Positions 13,353 to 24,951 of a DNA stretch of 64,000 nucleotides are shown in pieces. Source of the DNA: Mariannaea sp. PMI_226 (lineage: Eukaryota; Ascomycota; Sordariomycetes; Hypocreales; Nectriaceae); contig JANFOG010000003.1 in assembly GCA_024336345.1 (NCBI GenBank), positions 626,501 to 690,500 of the forward strand. The letters are read 5' to 3'. A model generated the notes under the pieces. It was not told the DNA's origin. It worked only from the letters and a program-made list of their open reading frames with translations, and made no database searches. The first letter of the stretch is position 1; each line of letters begins with the position of its first letter. A program made the position numbers and the translations under genes.

Positions 13353-15493
13353 ATGCTGCGACCGGCCACCCCTCTGGCGATCCTGTTGTTGGCAGCCTTC
13401 GCTTTGCTCCTGCTATCAGTTCTGTCGACCCCTATCATCAAAGCAATTCCTCTTGGTGAATACAAAGGCGTTACCTACGGAGTTTTTGGCTTTTGCAAAT
13501 CGGGCGCTGGCTGCACTAACATTGGGATTTCATACGATGCTGGTTCGTCAACTATTGCGCTTGCTCAGGATTTGGTAAAGATTGCTAATATCTGCGTGCA
13601 GGACAACCTTTTAATGATGCTTCGGGCACATTTGATCTCCCATCTGGGGTCAGAAACACCCTCTCAGCTATCCTTATTGTGCACCCAGTCGCTGCTTTGG
13701 TAACTCTCGCACTATTTATTCTGGCTGTCATCACCCACCTGCACGCTCCATCCCACTCTTCACGGTTTTTGCTCGTCGTCTTCATCTTTCTTTTCATCGA
13801 CTTCCTGATCTGCCTACTGGCCTTCCTAATTGATGTGCTTTTGTTTGTTCCGCATCTAGCATGGGGTTCTTATATTGTACTTGCCGCAACGATACTCGTC
13901 GCTCTCAGCGGAATTGTTACTTGCGCCATGCGTCGCACGCTGATCAGTAGGAAGGACCGTCAGAAGCGGATCGCCGAAAATGCGGAGATGAGCGGCGAGA
14001 ATTACTATAACAGGACTGCAACTCAGGCTAAGGAGCCCGACTATGCATTGCAGCCAACTCTTCCTGCTGTCAGCGGTGCCAATGCCAGCACCAATGACGG
14101 TCTTCCCACTTTTGCTTCCTATGAACAGAAGAACGATCAAATTAGTGATGAGAACATACCACTGACCCGTCGCACCACTTCGACTCGATCACCAATTCCC
14201 CCTGGCGAGATGGGTGGTGTTGAAGATACCTTTAACAACGACCTTCGTCGACAACCATCTCGAGATCAGTATGGAAATCCTATCAACGATGCTGTAGGTG
14301 AATACGGTGTGCGCAGAGGGCCTTCAACTGAGCGTATGAGAGGAAGAGATATGGGCCCAGGTGGCTATCGTGGTGGAGGTGGAAATCACGACAACTATAA
14401 CGCCCCTGCGCGAGCGTATGGGGGATATGGTCCCCCAAGTCGAGGTGGTTATGGCCCTCGTGGAGGCCGAGGAGGGTATAGGCCACCACCAAGGGGGGGA
14501 TATCATCCTGGTCCTGGTGGCATGCAAACAGGCCGGAGCCCGCCTCCAGGATATCCAGGTCCTTATGATCGGCGACCATCTCCTGCTGCCCCATATGTCG
14601 CATACGACGGCCAACCGTCCCAGCCCGCTAACGAGTACACCGCATATCGTGCTGAGTCAACTGTGTCAAGTCTCCCACGTGCTGAATCCCCTCCGCCTCT
14701 ACCTGGAACCCAGCCTGCAACATTTGGTGGGCGGCCAATAGAGATGGATGCAACTGAGGTCGAGCGACTTAACGTACAAGATCAAAACAACCTAATTCGC
14801 GAGAATGACTCGGATGTCGCAGGCATGATCGGGCTCCAGCAAGGTCGTCTTGGCCCTAACCGTCATGACACGTACATGACAGATAGCAGCAAATACAGCA
14901 ACGAAGAGTATGCACCATCACCCCCCAATTGTGGACTCAACTTCTGTGTGAAGAGAGCTAACCTTGTTGACAGGCAATACACGGCACCTCGAGCGGCATG
15001 GAATCAGGGCGGCCATAGTGGGAGGAACTCACCTCGCGCTCCATCTCCGTTGGTCGTAAATCGCCCAGCCGAGCCTCCTCAAAGCACCACTCCTCCAGGC
15101 GGACCTGCCAATAATAATCTTAACCCTTACTACGAGGATGTCGATCCTCAGTTTGCTTCTCGAACACCCCCTGGTAACCTACCGAATCAGCAACCTACTA
15201 GCGAGCCCGTTTACGAGGATGTCCGCGCTACAAACACAGGCTCTCGCAGCCCGGCGGAATCGGAGCGTTCTAACTTCACCTCCATTTCACAGCGCGCGGT
15301 TAACCCTCGATGGAACCCTAGCCGTCCACCAATGCCGTATCAACAGCGCCCTGCCGCTCGAAAGCCAGTAAACCGACAGCAGCAGCGTCAGGATATGATC
15401 TTGGATAACCCGGACTTCCAACTCCCCAACTCTCGCTCTAAAGATGCCCCTGGAATGGTCCCTGGCAGTGCGTATCCCGCCGGCCATAGGTAG
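13353..15493 (+). CDS. palI: pH-response regulator PalI/RIM9 (SUR7/PalI membrane protein)
   Basis: Exons are 13353-13542, 13602-14907 and 14974-15493, giving 671 residues. The N-terminus has a hydrophobic signal-anchor (about 8-26). An extracellular loop with a Cys pair (CKSGAGC) follows, then three more membrane segments (about 85-107, 119-145 and 150-172). This four-helix layout, with TFDLPSGVRNTL before helix 2, is that of PalI/Rim9, which assists the PalH/Rim21 pH sensor at the plasma membrane in the alkaline-response (PacC) pathway. The long cytosolic tail is low-complexity, with a Gly/Arg/Tyr-rich RGG-like stretch (about 311-379) and many Pro/Ser/Asn. Intron 1 (13543-13601) uses a weak GTTCGT donor but is forced by phase and has a GCTAAT branch site. 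Intron 2 (14908-14973) is 66 nt, has a GCTAAC branch site and has no in-frame stop, so retention would add 22 residues. Confidence 0.93.
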
Positions 15494-17451
15494 GACTGAG
15501 GCCGATGATTTACCAAATCTGACCAAAGGTCATTTTCTCCTTTCTTTCTACGGTGGGCAGTTCTCAGCATCACTGATCTGTCTACGAATAATATGGCCCT
15601 CCGCCCATTGTGTTCCCAACGTTTGAACATAATTTGTCGCTTAAGGCTCCGTCTTACCCTTTGAAGCGACTTTCCTTTTTTTCACCATTCTACTTCACTA
15701 CGATCCTTCTACCTATTGACTTAAGGGAAACCCTCTGGATTGTTGGCTACTCTGCTTTTGGCTTCCACAGTGCTTTGGAGCCGTTACTTTTCGAACCTGG
15801 TTATGGAGTTCCGAGACTTTCGAATATATAGAATTACTTTACGTTATGCTTTCCGATTTTCCTTTGCAGTGGCTAAATAAGCCTGGGAATCTCGCTCAAG
15901 AGGCATTCACGACAACATCACGCCAGCTTTGATCTGACAACTAGATAGCTTTATAAGGCGAATGATAATTGAGAGGAGGATGAGCGAGATGATGATATGC
16001 TGGACCGGAGCATGGGCTGGATCCTGCATGACGGGGGATGTGAACTCGGATAGAGATATATAGGCTTCCCCCGAGTTGATGAGAAAGCGTGTGGTTTGAG
16101 AATCCGGGAGAATACAAAACTTTACCCATGAGAGTTGGTGCAGGTAGCAGTTACCAGAACGCATGTGGACAGGATGAGACACAAAGACAGGATAGTGTAG
16201 ATCAAAGAACACTGTGAATGACAGCCTCGAACGTTGGATTCGTTTGCTCCGGTGTTCAACAATGGCAAGCGTTTAGTATATACAGTGCGTTTTGTGAAGT
16301 GACAAACCGCAGTTGTGGTTCACTGAAAAGGCAACTTGGGTTGGCTGTCGGCATCGGCTTTGTTCTCAATAGAACAGCTGTCTGCCAACTGACACACACT
16401 CTAGACTTGCAGATGATTCACAGTTGGCGAACAGTCGTCTTTTCCTCTTCTTACTCTTGCATGCAGAGGTATAAAAACTTCATCGCTTCTTCCTCTCCAT
16501 ATCATTGATGCACGACCCCCAAGAAGCCACGGGGTGCTACCATTTCTTCCATCTGAGGTGGGAAGCGTCATCGCCTTTCTGTTCATCGTCGCCACTTCAA
16601 ATCAGCTTCGTCCGTCTGCTTTGAGAAGATTTGGATTCACACCAAGCTGGCATTCACAGAACCGGAAGAGAGGATTAAGATCAAGTGGCACAATTCTGTG
16701 AGGTCTCGCTCTCGCCCCTCAGCACCACAGCGTCTCAAGCTCGACCACCATTTGACTTCGCAAACGCACCTGGACGTTTGAGCTAGAGTCTAGTTTGTTG
16801 CGCCTGCATCGTCTGCTTGAAAATCTTCTTTCCTGAAAATTTTCATTATTTTTTTCTTCTATTTCTTTGGAGACGTTCTTGGATCTTCTTTGCTGGTAAG
16901 TTTACAATCCTAGCCAGACTCCTTTCCGATGCACCATTTGCCCCTTCCACCTGCCTGACTTCCTGTCCCTCACTTTCAAACCTGAAGGTAATTACCGGGA
17001 AAGTGCACCTGCTCAAGTTTGAGAAGCAAGTAAATACCCGCACCTTCGCTCTTCCAGCTGCTCTCCTGGGCATCTTCACGTCTCCTCCCCTCATCATTGT
17101 CTGGCCCTTCATTGCACCCTCTCTGCTCTCCTCGGCCAGCTCACTCCTGTCGTCCCCCCCCTTGGCCACCTATAAGCATTAGCTTTCCTTCAGAAATGAC
17201 GAAGGCTTCAACAACCTATTGCTCCTTTCGTTAGATTTGGTCTTCTCACCATCTCTCTCTTCTCATTCCTTTCTCCTCTCTTTGAATCACACTCCTTCTA
17301 CCAGGCAGTGACGACGGCAGTGACACACTCCGTATCGCTTGGATCTTTTCATATCGCATCGTATCTAACCAGGACTTTCCTCAGATCTTCTGCGATATCT
17401 TGTTGGCTCCTTACATTTGGCTAGCAGGATATTCTCAATTGAAGGCCCAGC
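15494..17451. other. Gene-free stretch, about 2.0 kb
   Basis: It lies between two plus-strand genes. The first part should contain the palI 3' UTR and terminator; T-rich and AATATA-rich sequence occurs around 15660-15850. The last kilobase becomes C/T-rich (about 16830-17320, with many TCTCC and TTCTTT runs), the usual look of a fungal promoter and transcribed leader, and should serve the gene starting at 17452. No ORF with family resemblance was found. Confidence 0.55.
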
Positions 17452-19170
17452 ATGGAGTCCATAACTTCCCAGACAATTACCACTACACCCACCGCGACGG
17501 TGCCGAAGTCGACATCTAAACAGCTTACTTACACCACTGCTGGCACCCTTTACAATCCCAACACATCCCATACTTTGCAGCCACCTACCCGCCGAGGCCG
17601 TAACCTCAAATTCGCGCCTGGCGGCACATACTCTGGCCTGTCTCTATTTCCAAAGGGGATCCTTGCCTCGCTATCTCTACAGGAGGGCCTCGGAAACAGC
17701 TTGAGTGTTCCACAGTACACTCCTCTTCAGCAGAATTACCATCGTGCTATCAGCCCTCTGCCAGATACTGACCACGTCAGCATCAACATGTCGGCCAAGA
17801 CCACTCTGGCGCCCTCTGGCACCACCTTGTCGTCAGTTCCCTCGTCCCTGTTCTCCGAAGTCGAACAGGACAAGTCTCCCAATGGATCATCAACATGCTC
17901 AAGTGATGACGAGGTCGACTTCGGCATGGATCCGTTGATGAACATGTCTGTCAAGTCTCTCCACAACTTGGCGTCCTACCCCAACCCGAACCAGAAGAAG
18001 GCCCGTAAGGTCCTTCGTGGTGTCAAGCCAACCCCAGAGAGCGCGACTTCAGCGGTCAAGGCTAGTGTTCCGTCTACTCCATGTACTCCCTTGGCTAGGT
18101 CGTTTGCTCCTACGGAAATTCTGAAGAAGAGATCCGTTTCGCCCATCAGTCTACGACCAGCTCGTTCCGATCCCGCGTTTCTCTACACTGCCCAGGATGA
18201 GAGCCATGTCAAGCCCGACCTCATCCGCTCGGCCACTTTGCAATTCGATAAGTCTCACAAAATTGAGACTGTTGACCAGGTCACTCCTGCTCTCTTGCAA
18301 AATGCAACCGCCTCGATTACCTTATCATCTGGTCCTGGGGCTCCGCAACCCCTGACTGCTGGACCTCCTGGTCAGCGACAATACCGTCCATCGACATTTG
18401 AATCCACTTTCAAGGCGTTGCGAACTGAAACAACTCCCCGGAATATCAGCAAGGACGAAGATCAAGAAACTGTCACTGTTCAGCGAACCCTGCTAAGCGC
18501 TGCTGTCGACGAATTGGACTTTCTGACAGAATCTACATCACCCATCCTCAATGCTGCTGAACCTGTAAGCCCTGAGGCCCATCCTGCATCTCTCACTGAT
18601 GATGATGTGTTTGCGGGTATTGGTGATCATGATGATAGCTCAGCATGGAATCAGAGAAACCAGCGTTACGATGGCACGTTTGTGTCTACCTGGGATTGGC
18701 CGTCTAAGTCTTTTCATTCAAATTATGCCTCTACTCCGCATACTTGGGAAGCCCCAGTTCATGAATACCCTTGGCGTTTGACCAAGACTCAGGTTGCAGC
18801 ACGCAACGAAAAGATCAACCGAGACTGGTACTCTGGTGCCGGACTTTTGGACAAGTCCATAGATGACCTCGCGGCAGATACAACTCACCGCAAGCGGAAG
18901 AACATTTTCGGGGCCGTGGGGGACGGTCGACCCATGAAGCCAAAGGATCCGTATGCGAAGATACAGATTGCTGAAGCGAACGGAATGTCGACGGCGAAGC
19001 ATGCCGAACCACTGCTGAACATGGCCTATGCGTCGATTCTGCAGCATGTGGAGACTGAAACGTATAAGTCAGACCCTTCAGAAATGGAAGATGACACTGA
19101 GTTTCTAGGTGAGGACCTTCTCCAAGGTCACGTAGGGAAGGAGCACGGGTTGGGCAACGGGCGATTCTAG
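17452..19170 (+). CDS. Hypothetical protein, 572 residues, no recognised domain
   Basis: A single uninterrupted frame from ATG (good context, AGCATGG) to TAG. I do not recognise the family. The coding character is convincing: 572 codons without a stop, no need of introns, and a C/T-rich leader upstream. The protein looks mostly disordered and Ser/Thr/Pro-rich, with several SP and TP sites (for example around 205-225), an acidic SSDDE patch near 145-150 followed by NMSVKSLHNLASYPNPNQKK and then basic KARKVLRG. The C-terminal half is more structured in composition, with Trp/Tyr-rich stretches (STWDWPSKSF, HEYPWRL, NRDWYSGAGLLD) and a basic THRKRKN patch. There is no signal peptide or membrane segment. 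The pattern suits a phosphorylated regulatory or scaffold protein, but that is only inference from composition. Confidence 0.75.
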   Translation: MESITSQTITTTPTATVPKSTSKQLTYTTAGTLYNPNTSHTLQPPTRRGRNLKFAPGGTYSGLSLFPKGILASLSLQEGLGNSLSVPQYTPLQQNYHRAISPLPDTDHVSINMSAKTTLAPSGTTLSSVPSSLFSEVEQDKSPNGSSTCSSDDEVDFGMDPLMNMSVKSLHNLASYPNPNQKKARKVLRGVKPTPESATSAVKASVPSTPCTPLARSFAPTEILKKRSVSPISLRPARSDPAFLYTAQDESHVKPDLIRSATLQFDKSHKIETVDQVTPALLQNATASITLSSGPGAPQPLTAGPPGQRQYRPSTFESTFKALRTETTPRNISKDEDQETVTVQRTLLSAAVDELDFLTESTSPILNAAEPVSPEAHPASLTDDDVFAGIGDHDDSSAWNQRNQRYDGTFVSTWDWPSKSFHSNYASTPHTWEAPVHEYPWRLTKTQVAARNEKINRDWYSGAGLLDKSIDDLAADTTHRKRKNIFGAVGDGRPMKPKDPYAKIQIAEANGMSTAKHAEPLLNMAYASILQHVETETYKSDPSEMEDDTEFLGEDLLQGHVGKEHGLGNGRF

Positions 19171-21742
19171 TTTGGAAAAGGAGATTAGTTGCGGCGAATT
19201 ATTAGCAGCAGATCTTGTGGCCGGTGTGAGGACATGAAACATCATTGATGCTTGGCTGGGGAGGGTTGGATGGAATTTGGAGGCGAGGAGTATTCAATCG
19301 TACTTGGTAAGAGTACGGAAAAGTGATTGTATTCGCGACTTAGGCTTTATTGCTATGGTGGCAACGTTTCAGAAGTGTTACTTCGATTGTTTTTTCGATT
19401 GAGAGTAGCTTAGGGTATTGAGACAGGGTTGAGCAGATAGTCGTACTCTTTGGAAGCTTAACTAACAGAAATGGCATCATGCTTGGGGGCAAAGCCTATT
19501 ATTGATTGCTGTAGTTTGACGAGCCAAATGCACAAACATACTATGTAAGAGTATCAACGCACGGCCCATGTGAAGTGGTTGAGGAGGACGGGCCCTTGGG
19601 TAAGGGGGTAATTGTGTGACAGCAGCCACAACTGATGATACAAGTCCAGAAGAGGGTGATAAAATTACGATGGGTTGTCTGCCGACTTTTTGGGAGATTA
19701 GCATAGAATTAATTTGACGATTTGAAGGTAAAACTTACGAATTAGAATTGGACGAGCATGTGGGACAAGGTGGTCAGGCGACAAAATGTCAATTTTGGGA
19801 TGCAGGAATGTAGTTGGCTAATTACGTAGCATGATGACTGATGAGAAGAGACACGGGCATGTATAGATTGAGACGTTGGACAAGACATCTGTAAGTCAAT
19901 TGGTACAGTTGGTAGGGGTAGTCAAAGCACCCGAGTTTAAGACGGTTTTCTTGGGCAAGACATGTGTGTTATTGTGGCATTGTGGTTTGCAGGTATGCAT
20001 GTATGTAGCATGTGCCTTGTCACTTTTTGTAAGTCACAACGTTGGATGCTATGCTTTGCTGGTCATGTTCATACTCGTAGTGAATTAAAGGTTGTATAGT
20101 CCATAACCGGTATGAAAAGGGGGGGATCATGAGGACAGTGAGTTGAGGTGTGATGACGTCTTTGTAGCTGTTTTGATTGGACTGGTATAGGAGATCAGGT
20201 AGAATGTGCCACTCATGCTGTTGGAGTTAGAGCATTTGCTTCCAAGATTTTTTTCTTGGAGTTGTTTGAGCCTCTTCCATCGGCCTGTGCCAAGGCATGG
20301 ATTTTATGATATGTTCATGCACAGTTTCGGCTTCTTCCCAAGTTTATTCTTTGAACTTTCCCCCTTCCCTTCTCGTCCTGGTTTATCATTTCTGTTGGAG
20401 GAGATAGCTATGACGTTGTTTTGTTTTGCCTTGCCTTGCCTGTAGCTAAGGTAATGTGCGCCACCATGTTCCTGAAGTACCCTAGGTGGGGTAGGTACGC
20501 ACATGGCATACGGGAGAGGGACAGTGTCAGTGTGGTGGTGGCCTCCTCTCCCCCCGCCACTGTTGACTTAACAGAGTGCTTTCTAGAGTGGCTGAAAAGA
20601 ACAGGTATCAGCGAAACACCACTTTATTAATTTATTATGCGACGGGGTCCAAGTGCTGGTGGAGAGGACAGCCAGGCCGGTTTCTGTGTGGGTGTGAGTG
20701 TGTCTGTGTGTGTGTGGGGAAAAAACAGTACAAATGCATAGTGGGAGGACACACTGCTTTGGCTTGCACATGACAATTAATTAAATAAATAAAAGGAACC
20801 AAAGAGTCATACGGGATGGGAACCACTACAGGCTTCAAAAGAGGAAAAAAAAAAAACTTTCCATCAGTCAGGAGAAAAGATGACAGATTGATGCGAGAGT
20901 AAGATCAACATTTGACAACTTAAACACAAAAAAAAAACGGTACTATGGTTGAGCACTGGAATGCCCCCCCTGTCCAATGTCAGATTTTGCCGTTTGTGTC
21001 GTGTGCTGCTTTGTCGTATTGGTAGTGAAATGATGACTAAGGCACCAAAGCCTTCCCTAATCAGGGAATTTTTCTAGCACTAGCTCCTACAGTACAGTAC
21101 GTGAATTCTTTTTTTTCTATTTCCCTTCCCCTTCCACCCTCCCCCCCTCCGCTGTTCCCCCCCCGGTCTTAACTCAATCTAACCCCATCCCTTGATCGCG
21201 TCTCTCCTTTTTTATTTTTTTTATTCCTTTCTTCCTCTAGAGAACACAATACTGCATATCTGTGTATTTTGTGTGCGTGCTTGCGTGTACCTATTTGTTC
21301 AGTCTTCTCTTGCTTCTTCTTACCGCACTTCTCTTCTTTTTTCTCCACCCCACTTTCTCTTCCGACCCGTCGGGTGCGTTGGCCAATTCTTGCTGCAAGC
21401 GAGGCACTGAGTGTCCGGGATTGAGACAAAGCGGAGCTTTCGAGAAACGAGTCGAACGAGATCTTGCCTCCACCGCCGTTGGAGCCACCTTCGTTGTTCC
21501 CGCTACGGAATTACTGGGTAGTTGATTACATCTACCTCCAGTGCGCTGCTCAGTCTTTTTCCTCTTTTTTTTTTTTTTTCTGTTCCTCGACGAAGACAGA
21601 CTTCTCACACACAAGACATACGCGAGACGAGACGAGAAATTCTTTGTTCGCGCTCCCACCGAGTCTTCTTTCGGTTTGGCTCCCTCCTCGATCACCAAAA
21701 ATCTGCACGCGCCACGCCAAACGATTCGACTGAAAAACCAAG
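19171..21742. other. Gene-free stretch, about 2.6 kb
   Basis: It lies between two plus-strand genes. It begins with the probable 3' UTR of the 572-residue protein and ends with a strongly pyrimidine-rich leader before the phosphotransferase (about 21090-21660), including T15-like runs near 21563-21579. A GT microsatellite lies at about 20687-20716 and several A9-A13 and C8 runs at 20845-21165. There is no ATG in the 80 nt before the phosphotransferase start. No recognisable ORF or RNA gene was found. Confidence 0.55.
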
Positions 21743-23049
21743 ATGGTCTACGTTCGACAACGCGAGCTTCCCTCGCTCAAGGACTACAAATATTCCGGTG
21801 TCGATAGATCGCTACTCTCCAAATATGTCCTCAAGCCCTTCTACACCAATGTCGTCATCAAGTGCTTCCCGCTTAGCATGGCGCCCAACCTCATCACCCT
21901 GACCGGCTTCCTCTTCGTCGTCGCAAATTTCCTCACTCTGCTGTGGTACAACCCTACACTCGATCAGGACTGTCCTTCTTGGGTGTACTATTCTTGGGGT
22001 CTTGGATTGTTCCTGTACCAGACTTTCGATGCTGTTGATGGAACACAGGCGTAAGTATATGACTTGGCTGAGCAACAAGAGATCGTTGAGGAAAAGTGTG
22101 TGCGACTAACATGCGTGTGTGCTCTAGACGACGAACGAAGCAGTCAGGCCCTCTCGGCGAGCTTTTTGACCACGGTGTCGATGCCCTCAACACTACCCTC
22201 GAGGTCCTGATCTTCGCCGCTTCGCAGAACATGGGTCAAAGTTGGTGGACTGTTTGCACCCTGTTCGCATCCCTCCTCACCTTCTACGTCCAGACCTGGG
22301 AGACATACCACACCAAGACTCTAACCCTTGGTGTCGTCAACGGGCCCGTGGAGGGTGTCATCGCCATCGTTGGTGTCTATATCCTCACCGGTTTCATGGG
22401 CGGCGCCCACTTCTGGCAGCAGAGCATGCTCCACACCATTGGCGTGCCCGCCACCTGGGGCATTCCCAACGTCGTTTACAACCTCTCCTTCACTGAGTGG
22501 TACCTAGTCCAGGGTGGAATTGTCCTCGTCTTCAACACCGTCGAATCCTCGGCCAACGTCATTCGAGCCCGTCGAGCCCAGGGCGATCGATCCCGATACG
22601 CCTTGCTTGGCCTTGGACCCTTCTTTGCCATCTGGTCCCTGATCGTCGCCTACCTGTACCTGCAGCCCAAGATCCGCGAGTGCCATCTCATCCCCTTTGC
22701 GCTCTTCGCTGGCATCATCAACGCCTACAGTGTCGGCCAGATCATCACTGCGCACCTTGTCCACCTTAGTTTCCCTCACTGGAACGTGCTCGGCCTACTT
22801 CTTGGCTTTGGCGTTGCCGATTCCATCGGCCCCATCCTGCAGAGCCACCTTGGCTTTGGCTGGCCCAGTTCTCTCGGCAACGACGTGTACCAAGTCGCCT
22901 ACATGTTCCTTATGTTTGGTGTTGCCCTGGGAGTGTACGGCAGCTTTGTCGTCGACGTGATTGTCACCATTTGCGACTACCTCGATATCTGGTGTCTCAC
23001 TATCAAGCATCACTACGTTGAAGCTGGCGCCAACGGCAAGACTGACTAA
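21743..23049 (+). CDS. CPT1: Choline/ethanolamine phosphotransferase (CDP-alcohol phosphatidyltransferase)
   Basis: Exon 1 is 21743-22050, the intron 22051-22127 (77 nt, GTAAGT donor, GACTAAC branch) and exon 2 22128-23049, giving 409 residues, close to yeast Cpt1 and Ept1. The CDP-alcohol phosphotransferase signature DGx2ARx8Gx3Dx3D is complete: Asp99-Gly100, Ala103-Arg104, Gly113, Asp117 and Asp121. The intron falls inside it, in the Ala103 codon. Several long hydrophobic segments before and after the motif fit the usual multi-pass ER topology. The enzyme transfers phosphocholine or phosphoethanolamine from the CDP-alcohol to diacylglycerol, the last step of the Kennedy pathway to phosphatidylcholine or phosphatidylethanolamine. 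Choline versus ethanolamine preference cannot be told from the sequence, so CPT1/EPT1 is the safe name. It is convergent with kapC. Confidence 0.95.
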
Positions 23050-24951
23050 AAACATGGCGATTACCGTATCAGCAAAGTCTAGTCCAAGCGAGGACACGCG
23101 AGCGAGCTGATCGACAAGAAAGAAAATCGGGCGATGTTATAGAGAACCGGCGAATGTGGCAGATCCCAAGAGAAGGGAAACGCATGATACCTTGATCAGA
23201 CATTTACCTTTGCGTAAATTTTTAGACAAGAAGGGGGGGGGGGGGAAGCACCTAATAATAGCGTGTAGAGGAAGGAGTGTGATACGTGAAGGGGATGGAT
23301 ATATGTACCATTGCGATTTATGGGCGAGTTTTGGGAGCAAAACCAAGACGGAAGAAAGAAAGAATTTCCATGTATTTCTGTTTCTGATAAGCGCAAGGAT
23401 GGAATAGACGGGAAGAGAAGATGGTGTTGCTACATCATTGATCATTCGGAGGAGTTTTTGGCGTCGTTTTTATTTTTTTTATTTTTATTTTGTTTTAACT
23501 TGTACTTTTTACTTTGTAGTTCAGGTCAGGCAAGGTCCAGGTCATTTTAGAACGAGTTGGCGCGCCGTTTTCCTCGTGAGCTTTCTCCGGAATTTTCCAT
23601 TTTCATTTCTTTCTTCATACTCTTTTCCTTCCTCTCCTTTTTTCCATTTCCGTCTCGTGTGTATGTTGTCATCTCTATTACCTTGAAAAAAAAGGGGGGT
23701 AAGGGGGTGTAATTGCAGCGATGGAGTTTCTTTATATGTCTCTAGATATATATTTTTGTATGATACTTACAGAAACTACACAGTCAACCCTCGACAATTG
23801 TGCAATGAATAAAATAGCATGAAAAAAAGGCCGTGTAAGCTCTCTACGGCCATCTACCAGTTGCCTCTCTGTCCTACAACAATCATTTTCGACCAAAGAG
23901 CAGAAGTGTTATACATCAGAATTGCTTCAGCACGGGAGACTTGCCTCCTGGTCCGGTTGTCTCCTGTTCCTTCCCTTGGAGGCGTTCACCAGAAAGCAGT
24001 TACAACATGATCTGATACCGTCACTTGCTCGCTGTTTCCTAGTAGCATCTCTCCATCAGATAAATACTGCACAGCTACTAGTAGCCTCACTTGACCTCAC
24101 TTCATGGAGTTCTTTGGCTATGGTTGTCAAAGAACGGGTTGCGCAATGATGGTACAACAACATGTCTTGTTTGACATGTTTTGAATATCAGCCTTTCTCA
24201 GTCTTACATGGCCAAACGACAATACGTACAAGAATATAGGCAGGCTGTAAGTCAAGGAACGGATATCAGTACGTAAATAGGAGTAAATGAGTAATGTCTG
24301 ATTGAGGTAAATATTTACTTGTAGTCTCAAGCTACCTTGAAAATAACAATAGTCGTCAGTCTAAACCAAAATGCCGAGTTGATCTCCAATGCCATATCCA
24401 CACCAAAACAAAAATTCCACCACCAAGATCCGCCTCTTGTCAAAGGAAGAGGGTAACAAACAAATACTGTCGTCGCCCACTTCACTTTCATCCAGTAATG
24501 CTACCTATAAATGCCCGTTACGCTCCTCTGAGATACCGAGTTGAGTTGAGTGGGTTTCATGGGTCCCTAATCAGTACCCGGAAATGCCCTGACCATGGTT
24601 GCACCCAAATATGCGGATGGCAAAGCCATTCGGACCAATTCATTCATCCAAGCCAACTGTGGGAGTTGGATCCCTACCGCATTATCCTTTAGCGGTCCGA
24701 TACCTTTTCCATCTGAGAAAACACAACTCCAACCTGAGCTTCGATGCGAAACTTCTTCGGTTGTGTTGAGATGAGATAAAATCAACAATCACAAATATAA
24801 CGCCGCTCCGTAGCCCCGACGGGCGGGGTATCCAATTCAGTCCTCCTTCGCCGTGATAACATGAATCATTAAAGCTCCAAGAGCACCTCCCGTGATATTT
24901 TTTTTCCCTTTTTGTTGTCTTTTTTCTTTTGCTTCTTTCTCAAGTCCCCTT
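23050..24951. other. Convergent intergenic region, about 1.9 kb
   Basis: This is the 3' region shared by the phosphotransferase (plus) and kapC (minus). It holds a G13 run at 23233-23245, T/A-rich sequence at 23465-23520 and 23725-23765 that fits polyadenylation regions, and T-rich sequence at 24898-24940 that, read on the minus strand, is A-rich just after the kapC stop. No ORF with family resemblance was found. Confidence 0.55.
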
